64,000 nt of DNA from Caulobacter endophyticus (GCF_003116815.1 NZ_QDKQ01000055.1:62001-126000), one strand, 5' to 3'; positions 53,725-63,372 are shown, numbered from the stretch's first letter. A program made the numbers and translations. The notes: a model not told the origin generated them from the letters alone.

Positions 53725-55097
53725 TGCGCCCGTCCTTCCCCGTCCTGGCGACGACGCTGTTGCTGGCCGGCTGCGCGACGCCCGGCCCCAGGACCACTCC
53801 GCCGCCCGAGGCTGCCCTAACCCCGCCGACGGCCTGGCGCGCCGCCTCGTCGGCCGAAACGGAAACCGCCGCCGCCGGCTGGTGGAAAGCGTTCGGCGAT
53901 CCGCGGCTGTCCGACCTCGTGGCCGCCGCCCTGGCCCGCAACGCTGACCTCGGCATCGCAGAGGCCCGGGTGCGCGAAGCCGACGCCCTGGCCGCCCAGG
54001 CCCGCGCCGCGCTCCTGCCTTCGCTGAACGCGACGGGCGGGGCGCAGAAGCAGCGCGAACTATCGGCCTTCGGCACGCCCGCCGAGCCGCTGGCCGCCCA
54101 GGGCCAGCTTCAGGCCGCCTACGAGATCGACCTGTGGGGCCGCCTGCGCGCCGGCGACGCGGCCGCCCGCGCCAGCCTGCAGGCCAGCCGCTACGGCCGT
54201 GACGCCGCGCGCCTGTCGGTAGCCGCCGCCACCGCCCGGGCCTATGTCTCGCTGACCTCGCTGGACGCCCAGCTGGCCACGGCCCGCGCCACGCTGGTCT
54301 CGCGCCAGGAAGCCGCCGCCCGCGCTCGTCGCCGCGCCCAGCAGGGCGTGACCTCCAACCTCGAACTGCGACAGGCCGAGGGCGAGCTGGAGGCCGCCGC
54401 CCAGCGCGTGCCGGCTCTGGAACTGGCCGTGCGCCGTCAGGAGGCGGGGCTGGCCCTGCTGAGCGGCGAGGACGGCGCCGGACCGATCGCCCGAGGCGGC
54501 CTGGACGCCCTGATCGTGCCGCAGCCGGCCGCGCCCCTGCCCTCGGTCCTGCTGGCCCGGCGGCCCGATATCGCCCAGGCCGAGGCCAGCCTCGCCGGCG
54601 CGGACGCCAGTTTGGCCGCCGCTCGCGCCGCCTTCCTGCCGCAGGTGCGCCTGTCGGCCGCCGCCGGCGGGCTGAAGGTGCTGCATATCGATCCGCTGAC
54701 CACCTGGAGCGTGGGCGCCAGCGTGCTGGCCCCGATCTTCGACGGCGGCCGCCTGCGCGGCGCCTCGGACGCCGCCGCCGCCCGCCGCGACCAGGCCGCC
54801 TTCGCCTATCGCAAGGCGGCCCTGACGGCCTTCAACGAGGTCGAGAGCGCGCTGGAGGGCCAGGACCGGCTGACCGAGCAGGAAGACCACGCCCGCCTGC
54901 AGCGCGCCGCCGCCAGCAACGCCCTGCAGCATGCCCACAAGCGCTACCAGGCCGGATATGTCGCCTATCTGGAGGAACTGGACGCCCAGCGCGGCCTCCT
55001 GGCCACGGAGCTTGCCCTGTCGCAGGTGCGCGAGGCTCGCCTTCTCAACGCCGTGGCGCTGTATCAGGCCCTGGGCGGCGGCTGGACAGAGCCGTAG
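53724..55097 (+). CDS. NodT-family outer membrane efflux lipoprotein
   Basis: A 457-residue TolC-like channel of the NodT/OprM type. The signal peptide MRPSFPVLATTLLLAGCATP carries lipobox LLAGC for outer-membrane anchoring. Family landmarks are WWKAFGDPRLSDLVAAALAR, the GAQKQRELSAFG region, YEIDLWGRLRAGDAAARASL, and the repeat-homologous second half (LARRPDIAQAEASLAGADAS, SVGASVLAPIFDGGRLRGAS). The end is QALGGGWTEP. It closes the three-gene efflux operon, which is under the divergent TetR gene. Confidence 0.9.
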   Translation: MRPSFPVLATTLLLAGCATPGPRTTPPPEAALTPPTAWRAASSAETETAAAGWWKAFGDPRLSDLVAAALARNADLGIAEARVREADALAAQARAALLPSLNATGGAQKQRELSAFGTPAEPLAAQGQLQAAYEIDLWGRLRAGDAAARASLQASRYGRDAARLSVAAATARAYVSLTSLDAQLATARATLVSRQEAAARARRRAQQGVTSNLELRQAEGELEAAAQRVPALELAVRRQEAGLALLSGEDGAGPIARGGLDALIVPQPAAPLPSVLLARRPDIAQAEASLAGADASLAAARAAFLPQVRLSAAAGGLKVLHIDPLTTWSVGASVLAPIFDGGRLRGASDAAAARRDQAAFAYRKAALTAFNEVESALEGQDRLTEQEDHARLQRAAASNALQHAHKRYQAGYVAYLEELDAQRGLLATELALSQVREARLLNAVALYQALGGGWTEP

Positions 55098-55211
55098 AAG
55101 ACCAGCGCGCCATTTCAGGCGGGGCGGGCAAACCGGCCGCACGACCGGGCATGACGATGTGTCCAAGAAACGCGCCGGCTTGCGACAACGCCACCGGCTC
55201 GCGAGAGCCCC

Positions 55212-55451
55212 TTAGTCCTGGCCCAGGAACAGCACCGATTCGGGGCCGATGCGGTCCCCGCCCGGCTCCACGCCCAGCACGTCGGCGGCGATCACGCGCA
55301 CGATGGCGCCCAGCACGTCCAGCTTCTCGCCGCCCTCGGCGGCGGCATAGGCGGGCAGCAGGTCGGCGAATCCCAGCAGGCCGGCCACGTCCAGCGCGGC
55401 GGCCGCCAACTGCTCTTCGGTCGGAACGATTCCCATAGCGCCGTCAGCCAT
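55212..55451 (-). CDS. Small acidic hypothetical protein
   Basis: A 79-residue protein from the ATG at 55451, with GGGGAGG 6 bases upstream. It is acidic and helical (IVPTEEQLAAAALDVAGLLG, LPAYAAAEGGEKLDVLGAIV) and ends GGDRIGPESVLFLGQD. No signal, membrane segment or known domain is seen. The excellent ribosome binding site and composition support a gene. The longer frame to 55799 crosses the tRNA-His gene and is rejected. It is convergent with the efflux operon. Confidence 0.6.
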   Translation of the reverse strand: MADGAMGIVPTEEQLAAAALDVAGLLGFADLLPAYAAAEGGEKLDVLGAIVRVIAADVLGVEPGGDRIGPESVLFLGQD

Positions 55452-55696
55452 TGCTTCCTCCCCGATCTCGCTCCGCGTCACGACGCGGGCCCGCTCAAGC
55501 GGCGGTGTCGTGAGCCATACCGTACGCTCGTTACACGCGACTTGGCTATGGTCCGTGCAGGTGCGCGACGATCCGTCCCAGAGCGCCGGCCGCCGCGCCC
55601 AGGGAAGGTCCCACGGGCCCTTTCGCCAGACCATGTGGCGGTTCGCCGCCGCGACCGTTCGGCGCGCCTGGCCGGGGTTTTCGACGCCTTGAAACG

Positions 55697-55724
55697 AAAA
55701 AGGCCCGACGTCGCCGCCGGGCCT
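55697..55724 (-). terminator. Rho-independent terminator downstream of tRNA-His
   Basis: On the minus strand AGGCCCG-N10-CGGGCCT (55701-55724) is followed by TTTT, 13 bases past the tRNA CCA end. Confidence 0.8.
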
Positions 55725-55737
55725 CTTCATCGTCTCG

Positions 55738-55814
55738 TGGTACCACCTCTCGGGCTCGAACCGAGGACCTCTAGATCCACAATCTAGCGCTCTAACCAAC
55801 TGAGCTAAGGCGGC
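55738..55814 (-). tRNA. tRNA-His (GTG), no encoded G-1
   Basis: A 77-base tRNA with CCA encoded. The acceptor stem GCCGCCT / AGGTGGT has two G-U pairs. The anticodon stem is CTAGA-TTGTGGA-TCTAG with anticodon GTG, and the T-loop is TTCGAGC. The base before the first G is A, so there is no G-1, and the discriminator is A73. Most bacteria need G-1 and C73 for HisRS; this unusual form is known from part of the Alphaproteobacteria including Caulobacter. It has its own promoter and terminator. Confidence 0.95.
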
Positions 55815-55829
55815 TCCGCGAGAGGCGTG

Positions 55830-55858
55830 TTCTTAGTCGGACCCGACCTCCGGATCAA
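55830..55858 (-). promoter_or_regulatory. Predicted promoter of tRNA-His
   Basis: On the minus strand TTGATC (55853-55858), a 17-base spacer, then TAAGAA (55830-55835). The expected start of transcription lies about 9 bases before the tRNA 5' end. Confidence 0.6.
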
Positions 55859-55945
55859 GCGGCGAAAAGGCTCCTCGGACAGAAAATCGCATGTCTCGAA
55901 CGGGCCTTCATCCCGCCCCGCGTTCGCCTCGCCAGGCGCGCAAAG

Positions 55946-55982
55946 AAAAACGCCCCGGAACCGGAGTTCCGAGGCGTTTTCT
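55946..55982 (-). terminator. Terminator of the exbB-exbD-tonB operon
   Basis: AACGCCCCGGAA (55949-55960) pairs with TTCCGAGGCGTT (55967-55978), one mismatch, with T/A tracts on both sides, so it could work in either direction. It starts 26 bases past the tonB stop. Confidence 0.8.
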
Positions 55983-56004
55983 TGGGATCGTCCCAGGCCT
56001 GTCG

Positions 56005-56745
<741 letters not shown>

Positions 56746-56755
56746 GCATCACCCC

Positions 56756-57190
56756 TCAGCTGTTCTCATCACGGCCCACGAGAGCCACGCTGTAGAACCC
56801 GTTGTCCTGGAGGGTGTTCATCACCTCCATGAACGAGCCATAGCGCGTCTTTTCGTCAGCACGGATGAAGATGCGCTCCTTCGAAGGGTCGCGTCTGCCG
56901 ATGTTCTTCGTCAGGTCCTCACCCATCGTGTCAATCGAAGTGCGATCGTCGCCGATGTACAGCTGACCGTTTGACTTGATGGAGATGTAGACCGGTTTCG
57001 GCGGGTTAGGCGATGCTTTCGCTACCGCCGGCGGCAGGTTCACTTCGATCGACACGGAGGCCAGCGGGGCCGCCACCATGAAGATGATCAGGAGGACCAG
57101 CATGACGTCCACGAAGGGCGTGACGTTGATCTCGCTGTTCTGTTCGACGTTGAACCTGTCGCCGCCGCCGCCCGAAAGTTTGGCGGCCAT
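56756..57190 (-). CDS. exbD: Biopolymer transport protein ExbD
   Basis: A 144-residue inner-membrane partner of ExbB. The N-terminus NVEQNSEINVTPFVDVMLVL holds the conserved Asp of the single transmembrane helix (FVDVMLVLLIIFMVAAPLAS), which takes part in proton transfer. The periplasmic domain follows (YISIKSNGQLYIGDDRTSID, ERIFIRADEKTRYGSFMEVM). The start lies 5 bases past the exbB stop. Length and motifs are standard. Confidence 0.94.
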   Translation of the reverse strand: MAAKLSGGGGDRFNVEQNSEINVTPFVDVMLVLLIIFMVAAPLASVSIEVNLPPAVAKASPNPPKPVYISIKSNGQLYIGDDRTSIDTMGEDLTKNIGRRDPSKERIFIRADEKTRYGSFMEVMNTLQDNGFYSVALVGRDENS

Positions 57191-57195
57191 CGGTC

Positions 57196-58104
57196 TTACG
57201 CCCCCTTGTCGAGCTGACGCGAGATAGCGTTCATCAGTTCAGCAACGAAGCCTTCCGAGCGGGTGCCGAAGGCCGAGATGCGGGTTTGGAAGTAGTTGTA
57301 GAAGATAACGGCCGGGATAGCGGCGAACAGACCGATACCGGTGGCGAGCAGGGCTTCAGCGATACCCGGGGCCACGACGGCGAGGTTGGTCGTGTTGGTG
57401 TTCGCGATGCTGATGAACGAGGTCATGATGCCGTAAACGGTACCGAACAGACCGATGAACGGACCACCCGAACCGACCGAGGCGAGGAACACCATGCCGC
57501 CCGACAGACGCTTGGCGAGCGAGGCTTGCACGGCGTTGATGGCGTAGGTGGCGCGGGCCAGGGTCGAGTCGCGGTGCTCGCCGCCGACTTGCAGGCCGGC
57601 TTGACGCGACAGTTCGACTTCTTGGGCGGCCGCGGCGGCCATGTCGGCCAGCGGGTTGCCTTCGAATTCTTCCGACGAGCCGATGCGGGCGATGTCCGAG
57701 ATCGAACGGGCGCCGCGGAAGGCTTCCAGGAACTGGTCGGTCTGCTTGTTCAGGCTGGCGAACTCGAGGAGCTTGGTGATCAGCAGCACCCACGAGAAGA
57801 TCGAGGCCAGGATCAGGCCGATCATCACGACCTTAACGACGATGCCGGCGGCCAGGAACATGCCGACCGGGGTCAGCGAGTGCGACTTCATCTTTTCGGT
57901 GGCGGCTTCACCGGCGTCCTCGGCCGGAGCGGCGTCAGCGGCCGGGGCCGGGGTTTCAGCAGCCGGGGTGGCGGCCGGAGCGGCGGCTTCGGTGGCGGCC
58001 GGCGCGGGAGCGGCGGCGTCCTGAGCGAAGGCCGGGGCGCTCGCCATCAGCGCCATGGCGCCGACGAGAGCGATGAGGGGGGTCTTCCGTTTAATGTCGA
58101 GCAT
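57196..58104 (-). CDS. exbB: MotA/TolQ/ExbB-type proton channel protein ExbB
   Basis: A 302-residue inner-membrane protein. The ATG at 58104 (MLDIKRKTPLIALVGAMALM) is chosen since it gives a signal peptide ending ASAPAFAQD; the frame upstream to 58197 lacks one. An Ala/Pro-rich periplasmic extension (about 25-75) precedes three transmembrane helices: VGMFLAAGIVVKVVMIGLIL, then LASVGSGGPFIGLFGTVYGI and EALLATGIGLFAAIPAVIFY, the last two with the MotA/ExbB signature. The N-terminal extension is typical of the longer alphaproteobacterial ExbB. It leads exbB-exbD-tonB. Confidence 0.92.
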   Translation of the reverse strand: MLDIKRKTPLIALVGAMALMASAPAFAQDAAAPAPAATEAAAPAATPAAETPAPAADAAPAEDAGEAATEKMKSHSLTPVGMFLAAGIVVKVVMIGLILASIFSWVLLITKLLEFASLNKQTDQFLEAFRGARSISDIARIGSSEEFEGNPLADMAAAAAQEVELSRQAGLQVGGEHRDSTLARATYAINAVQASLAKRLSGGMVFLASVGSGGPFIGLFGTVYGIMTSFISIANTNTTNLAVVAPGIAEALLATGIGLFAAIPAVIFYNYFQTRISAFGTRSEGFVAELMNAISRQLDKGA

Positions 58105-58760
58105 CTGTCGCCAGTTCCTGATTGGTCTAGCACGTTTGGACCGAGGGTCGTCGCGCGAGAGCGTCTCCACCCTAACTTGAAAAGCCCGCTTTCCCATCCG
58201 ATCTCTCGGAAGGTGGGCGAACCCGCTTCGCTGCGCTCGACCCGTTACGCCCGCCGCGGAAGGCTCATGCCCGCCGTGAAGGATCGTTTCGAAGCGCGAG
58301 TGACCGGAGCTCCTCTCGAAGCCCAGGCCTTACCGCAATGTTAGAATTGCGGCATGGGTCCTTTGGCAACCCCTTTTCGCACCGTCAAGGGGGCCGCTTG
58401 GGCATAAATTTACGACAGTCACCCCCGATGAACGCCCTTTGCTGCATTGCACAAATGGCAAATCAGGATTTCGGAGCGGTTTTTCCCTATCAAAGGGAAT
58501 ATTGGCGCCGCACCGCAGCATAGCGACAAAACAGCGATCTTCCGGCAAGTGCGCGCGGGGTGGTCAGATGTCCTCCAAACGAGGCGCCTCAGAATCTCTG
58601 CGACCGCACGCAAATGTCCTGGCGGGACAAGGATCCGTCGCCCTGCCGACTTAGTCCAAAGCTTGGGCGGAAAGCGCTGAGCCCGCCCTGCCCGATCGCA
58701 GGAAGGCGAGAAGGACCGGCCGCTCGCTGAGCGTCGACTTGTAACTGCTTGGGAGGAAGG
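58105..58760. other. 656-base intergenic region between exbB and tRNA-Phe
   Basis: No credible protein gene is seen; short open frames have no ribosome binding site or family resemblance. It contains the exbB promoter candidate with an overlapping inverted repeat (58333-58369), a small hairpin TTCCCT-N5-AGGGAA (58483-58499), and a GANTC site (58590-58594). It is AT-richer than its surroundings between 58400 and 58560, so an unannotated small RNA is possible. Confidence 0.4.
58333..58369 (-). promoter_or_regulatory. Candidate exbB promoter with an inverted repeat over the -10 box
   Basis: On the minus strand TTGCCA (58364-58369), 18 bases, TCTAAC (58340-58345). The -10 is the exact spacer of CCGCAAT-N6-ATTGCGG (58333-58352), whose 7-base arms are perfect. 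The leader to exbB would be about 230 bases. The promoter call is moderate; the repeat is certain. Confidence 0.4.
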
Positions 58761-58836
58761 TGGTGCCTGGGGCCGGAATCGAACCAGCGACACGCGGATT
58801 TTCAATCCGCTGCTCTACCAACTGAGCTACCCAGGC
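58761..58836 (-). tRNA. tRNA-Phe (GAA)
   Basis: A 76-base tRNA with CCA encoded. Acceptor GCCTGGG / CCCAGGC is perfect, the anticodon stem-loop is GCGGA-TTGAAAA-TCCGC with anticodon GAA, the D-loop is AGTTGGTA and the T-loop TTCGATT. The discriminator is A73. Confidence 0.97.
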
Positions 58837-58895
58837 CCTTGGGCCTTCGAAGCGGTGAAGGCCGCTTCTGGCCTCGCCCGGCGGCGAGGAGGGGG

Positions 58896-58924
58896 TCTAT
58901 AGGAGAGCCCGCAGGGCTTGTCCA
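58896..58924 (-). promoter_or_regulatory. Predicted promoter of tRNA-Phe
   Basis: On the minus strand TGGACA (58919-58924), a 17-base spacer, then TATAGA (58896-58901). Transcription would start about 50 bases before the mature tRNA. Confidence 0.6.
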
Positions 58925-58937
58925 GCGCCCTTTTCGA

Positions 58938-59108
58938 CTAATTGTCGAAGTCTGTGGATGGAGGGTTTTCCTCGTCGTCCTGGCCGCCCGGCACCACATA
59001 GCGATCCGACAGCCAGCGCTGCAGGTCGACGTCCGCGCAGCGCTTGGAGCAGAATGGACGCGTCTCGGCTTGGGCGGGCTTGCCGCAGATGGGACAGGGG
59101 CTGCTCAT
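58938..59108 (-). CDS. yacG: DNA gyrase inhibitor YacG
   Basis: A 56-residue zinc-finger protein that in E. coli binds and inhibits gyrase. The ATG at 59108 overlaps the stop of the RNase E/G-like gene (ATGA). The sequence [20 protein letters not shown] continues [17 protein letters not shown]; the four Cys (C5, C8, C20, C24) and the W/Y pattern match YacG exactly. An acidic tail ([16 protein letters not shown]) ends it. It is last in the housekeeping operon before tRNA-Phe. Confidence 0.92.
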   Translation of the reverse strand: MSSPCPICGKPAQAETRPFCSKRCADVDLQRWLSDRYVVPGGQDDEENPPSTDFDN

Positions 59109-60145
59109 GCCGCGGACACCTCGATGCGGTCGTTGCTCCAGCCGGGCTCGGCCGAGACGGTGAAACGGCGGCCCAGGCGCTCGGCCAGGCCCGCGTCGAG
59201 CTCGGCGAAGGCCTCCAGCACGGCGGGCGCGCAGCGAGCGGCTAGGCGACCGCCGGGATCGGCCCGCCCCTCCCGCTCCAGGACCCGCCCCAGGCGGCGC
59301 GCGGCGTAGGGCGCGGTCCAGGCGCCCTTGGCGTCCACCAGGCGCTCCACGACCGGCCGCGCGCGGCGCGGCAGGGCCATCTCCAGCGCCCCGAACTTGC
59401 TGATCGCCCCGATGGCCACGCCAGGATTGTCGGGCGCGAAGGCGTTGCGGGCCGCTACGGTCAGGGCCTGGCCGTCGTGGCCGCGCCCCACCAGGTCGAA
59501 CACCACGAGGCCCCCGAGACCCTTCAGGCGCAGCACCCTGGCCGCAACGCCGAGCGCGGCCATGTTGGCCTGGCGAGCGGCGCGCTTGGCGTCGCCCTCC
59601 CGGCCGCCCAGGTCGACGTCGACCGAGGTCAGGGCCCGCGTGGTCTCGATCGCGACGTCGCCGCCGCCCGGCAGGGCGAAGACGGTCTCCAGGATGTCGG
59701 CCTCGGCGGCCTCCACCGCTTCCAGGGCGCGCTCGCCCGTGGTCGGCGAGCCGGCCTTCACATGATGGCGCAATTGCTCTTCGACGCCCGGAGCGGCGGC
59801 CAGCACGCGCGGCTCGCCCTCTCCCTCGGCGATGAAGCGGGCCACGGCCGACTTGTCGGCGCGCGAGGCGGTGCGGATCTCGATCTCGACCAGGCCGCCC
59901 TGCACCAGCTTGGGCATGTCCGGCTTGAGCGGCAGCAGCACGTCGGCGCCGCCCGGCAGGGCCACGAAAGCGGACCCGAAGGCGCGCTCTATGGATTTGA
60001 TCCGAGCCACGCCGCGCACGCCCTCGGCGTCCAGCGGATCATCGCCCGGCCACTGCACGATCAGGCGCTCGGGCCGGCCGTCCAGGGTGACGACGCCGAC
60101 GGTCTCGCCGACGCCCTTGTAGAGGTATGCGCGACGCTCGCTCAT
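59105..60145 (-). CDS. Ribonuclease E/G-family protein, short form
   Basis: A 346-residue protein of the RNase E/G family, clearly shorter than Rng (about 490) because the N-terminal S1 insert is reduced ([20 protein letters not shown]). The catalytic-type region is [20 protein letters not shown], in which Asp is retained, and [20 protein letters not shown] is the preceding family block. The start overlaps the maf stop (ATGA) and its stop overlaps yacG. Coupling with maf and yacG is seen in other alphaproteobacteria. Ribonuclease activity is likely but unproven for the short form. Confidence 0.85.
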   Translation of the reverse strand: MSERRAYLYKGVGETVGVVTLDGRPERLIVQWPGDDPLDAEGVRGVARIKSIERAFGSAFVALPGGADVLLPLKPDMPKLVQGGLVEIEIRTASRADKSAVARFIAEGEGEPRVLAAAPGVEEQLRHHVKAGSPTTGERALEAVEAAEADILETVFALPGGGDVAIETTRALTSVDVDLGGREGDAKRAARQANMAALGVAARVLRLKGLGGLVVFDLVGRGHDGQALTVAARNAFAPDNPGVAIGAISKFGALEMALPRRARPVVERLVDAKGAWTAPYAARRLGRVLEREGRADPGGRLAARCAPAVLEAFAELDAGLAERLGRRFTVSAEPGWSNDRIEVSAA

Positions 60146-60741
60146 GCGGCGGCCTCGCGCCGGATCCAGCCCTTGCCCTCAAGCATGCACAGGGTCTCGT
60201 ACAGCGGCAGTCCGACCACGCTGGGATAGGAGCCCTGCAGGTCGACGATGAAGCCCCCCGCGATGCCCTGCACGCCGTAGCCGCCGGCCTTGCCGCGCCA
60301 CTGCCCGCTCGCGACGTAGGATTCGAATTCGGGATCGGACAGGCGCTTGAAGACCACCCGCGTCTCGATCACCCGCGAGCTCAGGCCGCCGTCGGGTCCG
60401 ATCAGGGCCACGCCCGTCAGCACCTTGTGGGCGCGACCGGTCAGCAGCTTCAGGCAGTAGCGAACGTCGGCCTCGGTTTCGGCCTTGGGGAGGATGCGAC
60501 GGCCGACGGCCACCACGGTGTCGGCGGCGAGCACGAAGTCGCCCGGCGAGCGCGCGGCCACGGCGCGCGCCTTTTCCTGCGCCAGGCGCAGGGCATGGCG
60601 GCGCGGGGTCTCGTCGCGCAGGGGCGACTCGTCAATATCGGCGGGATCGACCCGGTCGGGGGTTACGCCGACCTGGGCCAACAGGTCCAAGCGCCGGGGG
60701 CTCGCACTGGCCAGGACCAGCGAAGGCTGGGCGACCGTCAT
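60142..60741 (-). CDS. maf: Maf-family nucleotide pyrophosphatase
   Basis: A 199-residue Maf/YhdE/YceF-like enzyme that hydrolyses non-standard nucleoside triphosphates. The signature is PSLVLASASPRRLDLLAQVG, then DESPLRDETPRRHALRLAQE, FVLAADTVVAVGRRILPKAE and KAGGYGVQGIAGGFIVDLQG, ending SYPSVVGLPLYET. All catalytic elements (SASPRR, E, ADTVV, GKAGGYG) are present. It lies 13 bases after infA and overlaps the RNase E/G-like gene. Confidence 0.95.
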   Translation of the reverse strand: MTVAQPSLVLASASPRRLDLLAQVGVTPDRVDPADIDESPLRDETPRRHALRLAQEKARAVAARSPGDFVLAADTVVAVGRRILPKAETEADVRYCLKLLTGRAHKVLTGVALIGPDGGLSSRVIETRVVFKRLSDPEFESYVASGQWRGKAGGYGVQGIAGGFIVDLQGSYPSVVGLPLYETLCMLEGKGWIRREAAA

Positions 60742-60754
60742 GTGCGCGCCCGGC

Positions 60755-60973
60755 TTACTTGAAGCGGTAGGTGATACGGCCCTTGGTCAGGTCGTAGGGC
60801 GTCATTTCCACGAGCACCTTGTCGCCGGCCAGCACGCGGATGCGGTTCTTGCGCATCTTGCCGGCGGTGTGGGCGATGATCTCGTGATCGTTCTCGAGCT
60901 TCACGCGGAACGTGGCGTTGGGCAGCAGTTCGCTGACCGTGCCGGGAAACTCGAGCAGTTCTTCCTTAGCCAT
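60755..60973 (-). CDS. infA: Translation initiation factor IF-1
   Basis: A 72-residue OB-fold protein. The ATG at 60973 ([20 protein letters not shown]) is the family's usual start; an in-frame ATG 12 bases upstream is not. The body [20 protein letters not shown] continues [20 protein letters not shown] and ends [12 protein letters not shown], nearly identical to IF-1 of other bacteria. A 98-base gap upstream gives room for its own promoter; maf follows closely. Confidence 0.98.
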   Translation of the reverse strand: MAKEELLEFPGTVSELLPNATFRVKLENDHEIIAHTAGKMRKNRIRVLAGDKVLVEMTPYDLTKGRITYRFK

Positions 60974-61071
60974 CAGGCCTCTCAACAGGGGTTCAATAGC
61001 AACGCGGCCCGCGCGACCCGAAAACGAGTCGTGACGCGAGCCGCGGCTGCGAGGCGGGGCTTATAGCGCAT

Positions 61072-61530
61072 TCACCCCCCAAACGTCGATGGTGTCCCGA
61101 AACGCGCGCGAATCGCAGCCGAAAGCGTGTCGCGAACCTCGCGATAGGCGGCCAGCATGGCCTCGCGCGACCCGTCGTTGACCAGCGTGGGATCATGGGT
61201 CGGCCAGTATTCGATCTCGACCGACCGATCGCGCGACAGCTCCACCGCCCGGTGCTGGGCCTCGGGCGTCAGCGAGACGACGACGTCGAAGCTGTCGTCC
61301 TCCAGCTCGTCGAAGGTCTTGGGCTGATGGGCGGCTACGTCGACGCCCATCTCGTCCATCACCGCAACCACGAAGGGATCGATCCCGTCCCCGGCCGGAT
61401 CCGGCTTCAGCCCGCAGGAGTCGACATAGGCCCGGGTGCCGTAGAAGCGCTTGAACAGCGCCTCGGCCATCGGCGAGCGCACGCGGTTGTAGTTGCAGGT
61501 GAACAGCACCGCATCGGGCAGATCGACCAC
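61072..61530 (-). CDS. Low-molecular-weight protein tyrosine phosphatase family protein
   Basis: A 152-residue phosphatase or arsenate reductase-like protein. Translation starts at GTG (61530), 2 bases after the UPF0262 stop. The P-loop is VLFTCNYNRVRSPMAEALFK (CX5RS), and the general acid Asp is in EIEYWPTHDPTLVND. No extra Cys pair of ArsC arsenate reductases is obvious, so protein phosphatase is more likely. It is coupled to UPF0262 and hisD. Confidence 0.87.
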   Translation of the reverse strand: MVDLPDAVLFTCNYNRVRSPMAEALFKRFYGTRAYVDSCGLKPDPAGDGIDPFVVAVMDEMGVDVAAHQPKTFDELEDDSFDVVVSLTPEAQHRAVELSRDRSVEIEYWPTHDPTLVNDGSREAMLAAYREVRDTLSAAIRARFGTPSTFGG

Positions 61531-61532
61531 GA

Positions 61533-62006
61533 TCAGCCCCGCCAGTGCAGCGCGCAGATCAGGGTGAAAAGACGACGGGCCGTATCGAGATCGGTCTTCA
61601 CCTTGCCGTCCAGCCGCTCGCGCAACAGGGCCGAACCCTCGTTGTGCAGGCCGCGACGGCCCATGTCCAAGGCCTCGATCTGCTGCGGCGTCGAGTTGCG
61701 GATGGCCTGGTAGTAGCTGTCGCAGATCATGAAGTAGTCGCGGATCACCCCGCGGAACGGCGACAGCGACAGCAGGTGCCGCTTCTCGTAGCCCCCGCCG
61801 GTGATGTCCAGCGCCAGGCGGTTCTCGATCAGCGACAGCTTCAGGTCATAGGGTCCGCCGGTCGCCTCGGCCGGTTCGAAGTAGTTCTCGTCCAGCAGGT
61901 CGAAGATCGCGACCTGGCGCTCCTGCTCCTGGTCGCGCGAGGCTGCGGCCAGCGAATCCTCGTCGATGGCGATCGTCTTCAGGAAGTGCTTGGGCGCGTC
62001 TGACAT
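61533..62006 (-). CDS. UPF0262 family protein
   Basis: A 157-residue protein of an alphaproteobacterial family of unknown function. The ATG at 62006 ([20 protein letters not shown]) lies 20 bases past the hisD stop; the longer frame into hisD is rejected. Conserved blocks are [60 protein letters not shown] and [17 protein letters not shown]. It is cytoplasmic. Its fixed place between hisD and a phosphatase in this class suggests a linked role that is not yet clear. Confidence 0.88.
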   Translation of the reverse strand: MSDAPKHFLKTIAIDEDSLAAASRDQEQERQVAIFDLLDENYFEPAEATGGPYDLKLSLIENRLALDITGGGYEKRHLLSLSPFRGVIRDYFMICDSYYQAIRNSTPQQIEALDMGRRGLHNEGSALLRERLDGKVKTDLDTARRLFTLICALHWRG

Positions 62007-62026
62007 CGTACGGCGAGATTTGCCTG

Positions 62027-63313
62027 TCAGCCCTTGGAAGGCAACCGAATGGATGCGGAGAGCGCGTGGGCCGGCAGGCCCTCGGCCTGCGCCAGCGCCG
62101 CGGTGTGCGGCCCCAGTATGCCGAACGAGGCCGCGTCGCACTTCACGATCGAGGTGCGCTTGATAAAGTCATAGATCGACAGGCCCGACTGGAAGCGCGC
62201 CGCGCGGCTGGTCGGCAGCACGTGGTTGGAGCCGGCCACGTAGTCGCCGATGGCTTCCGGGGTCAGGCGGCCCAGGAAGATCGCGCCGGCGTGGCGCACC
62301 CGGTCCGACAGGGCTTCGGGGCTCTCCATGGCGAACTCGACGTGCTCGGGGGCGATGGCGTCGACCAAGGCCGGGCTCTCGTCCAGCGGCGCGATGATCA
62401 CCGCGCCGTGGTCACGCCACGAGGCGGCGGCGTCCTGCCCGGTCGACAGGGTCTTCAGGCGCTCGGCCACGGCGGCCTCGACGGCGGCGGCGAAACCTTC
62501 GTCGTCGGTGATCAGGATCGACTGGGCCGCCGGATCGTGCTCGGCCTGGCTCAGAAGATCGGCGGCGATCCAGTCGGGATCGTTGTCGCGGTCGGCGACC
62601 ACGACGATCTCGGACGGACCGGCCAGGGCATCGATGCCCACCACGCCGTACAGGCGGCGCTTGGCGGCGGTGACATAGGCGTTGCCGGGGCCGACGATCT
62701 TGTCGACCGGCTGGATCGGCCCGGCGCCGTAGGCCAGGGCGGCGACGGCCTGGGCCCCGCCCACGCGCCAGATCTCGGTCACGCCGGCTTCCTTTGCGGC
62801 GGCCAGCACGGCGGGCTGCAGCTTGCCTGGCGGCGTGACCATGGCGATGCGGTCGACGCCCGCCACCTGGGCCGGCACGGCGTTCATCAGCACGGTCGAG
62901 GGATAGGCGGCGCGACCGCCGGGCACGTAGACGCCCACGGCCTCCAGCGGCGTCCATCGCCAGCCCAGTTCGACGCCCGCCTCGTCGGTCCAGGCCTGGT
63001 CGGCAGGACGCTGGCGGCTGTGATAGGCGCGGATGCGCGCGGCGGCGAAGGCGATGGCCTCGCGAACTTCGGCCGAGCACTCGGCGGCGCCCGCCTCGAT
63101 CTCTTCGGCGGTGACGCGCACGGTTTGGGGCGTCAGTTCCACCTTGTCGAAGCGGCGGGTGTAGTCGAGCACGGCGTCCAGGCCGCCATGTCGCACGGCC
63201 TCCAGCACATCCGCGGTCGCGGCGTCGACGTCGGCGGGCGAACCGCGGCGCTCGTCGAGGAAGGCCTTGAAGGCCTGGGCGAAGTCGGGGCTGGAAAAGT
63301 CGAACCGGCGCAT
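62027..63313 (-). CDS. hisD: Histidinol dehydrogenase
   Basis: A 428-residue zinc enzyme for the last two oxidations of histidine synthesis. The ATG is at 63313. Conserved blocks are [80 protein letters not shown], and the zinc and catalytic residues in [13 protein letters not shown] and [20 protein letters not shown], with [20 protein letters not shown] near the end. It leads the hisD-UPF0262-phosphatase group. Confidence 0.97.
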   Translation of the reverse strand: MRRFDFSSPDFAQAFKAFLDERRGSPADVDAATADVLEAVRHGGLDAVLDYTRRFDKVELTPQTVRVTAEEIEAGAAECSAEVREAIAFAAARIRAYHSRQRPADQAWTDEAGVELGWRWTPLEAVGVYVPGGRAAYPSTVLMNAVPAQVAGVDRIAMVTPPGKLQPAVLAAAKEAGVTEIWRVGGAQAVAALAYGAGPIQPVDKIVGPGNAYVTAAKRRLYGVVGIDALAGPSEIVVVADRDNDPDWIAADLLSQAEHDPAAQSILITDDEGFAAAVEAAVAERLKTLSTGQDAAASWRDHGAVIIAPLDESPALVDAIAPEHVEFAMESPEALSDRVRHAGAIFLGRLTPEAIGDYVAGSNHVLPTSRAARFQSGLSIYDFIKRTSIVKCDAASFGILGPHTAALAQAEGLPAHALSASIRLPSKG

Positions 63314-63372
63314 GGCGCCTAGATGCGCGTTTTTACGACGGGGGCAAGGGGTAATCCCCGTCCTAGCACCGA

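Noticed and set aside
55510..55692. 60-codon plus-strand frame before tRNA-His
   Set aside because: No ribosome binding site, no family resemblance, and it runs into the terminator region.
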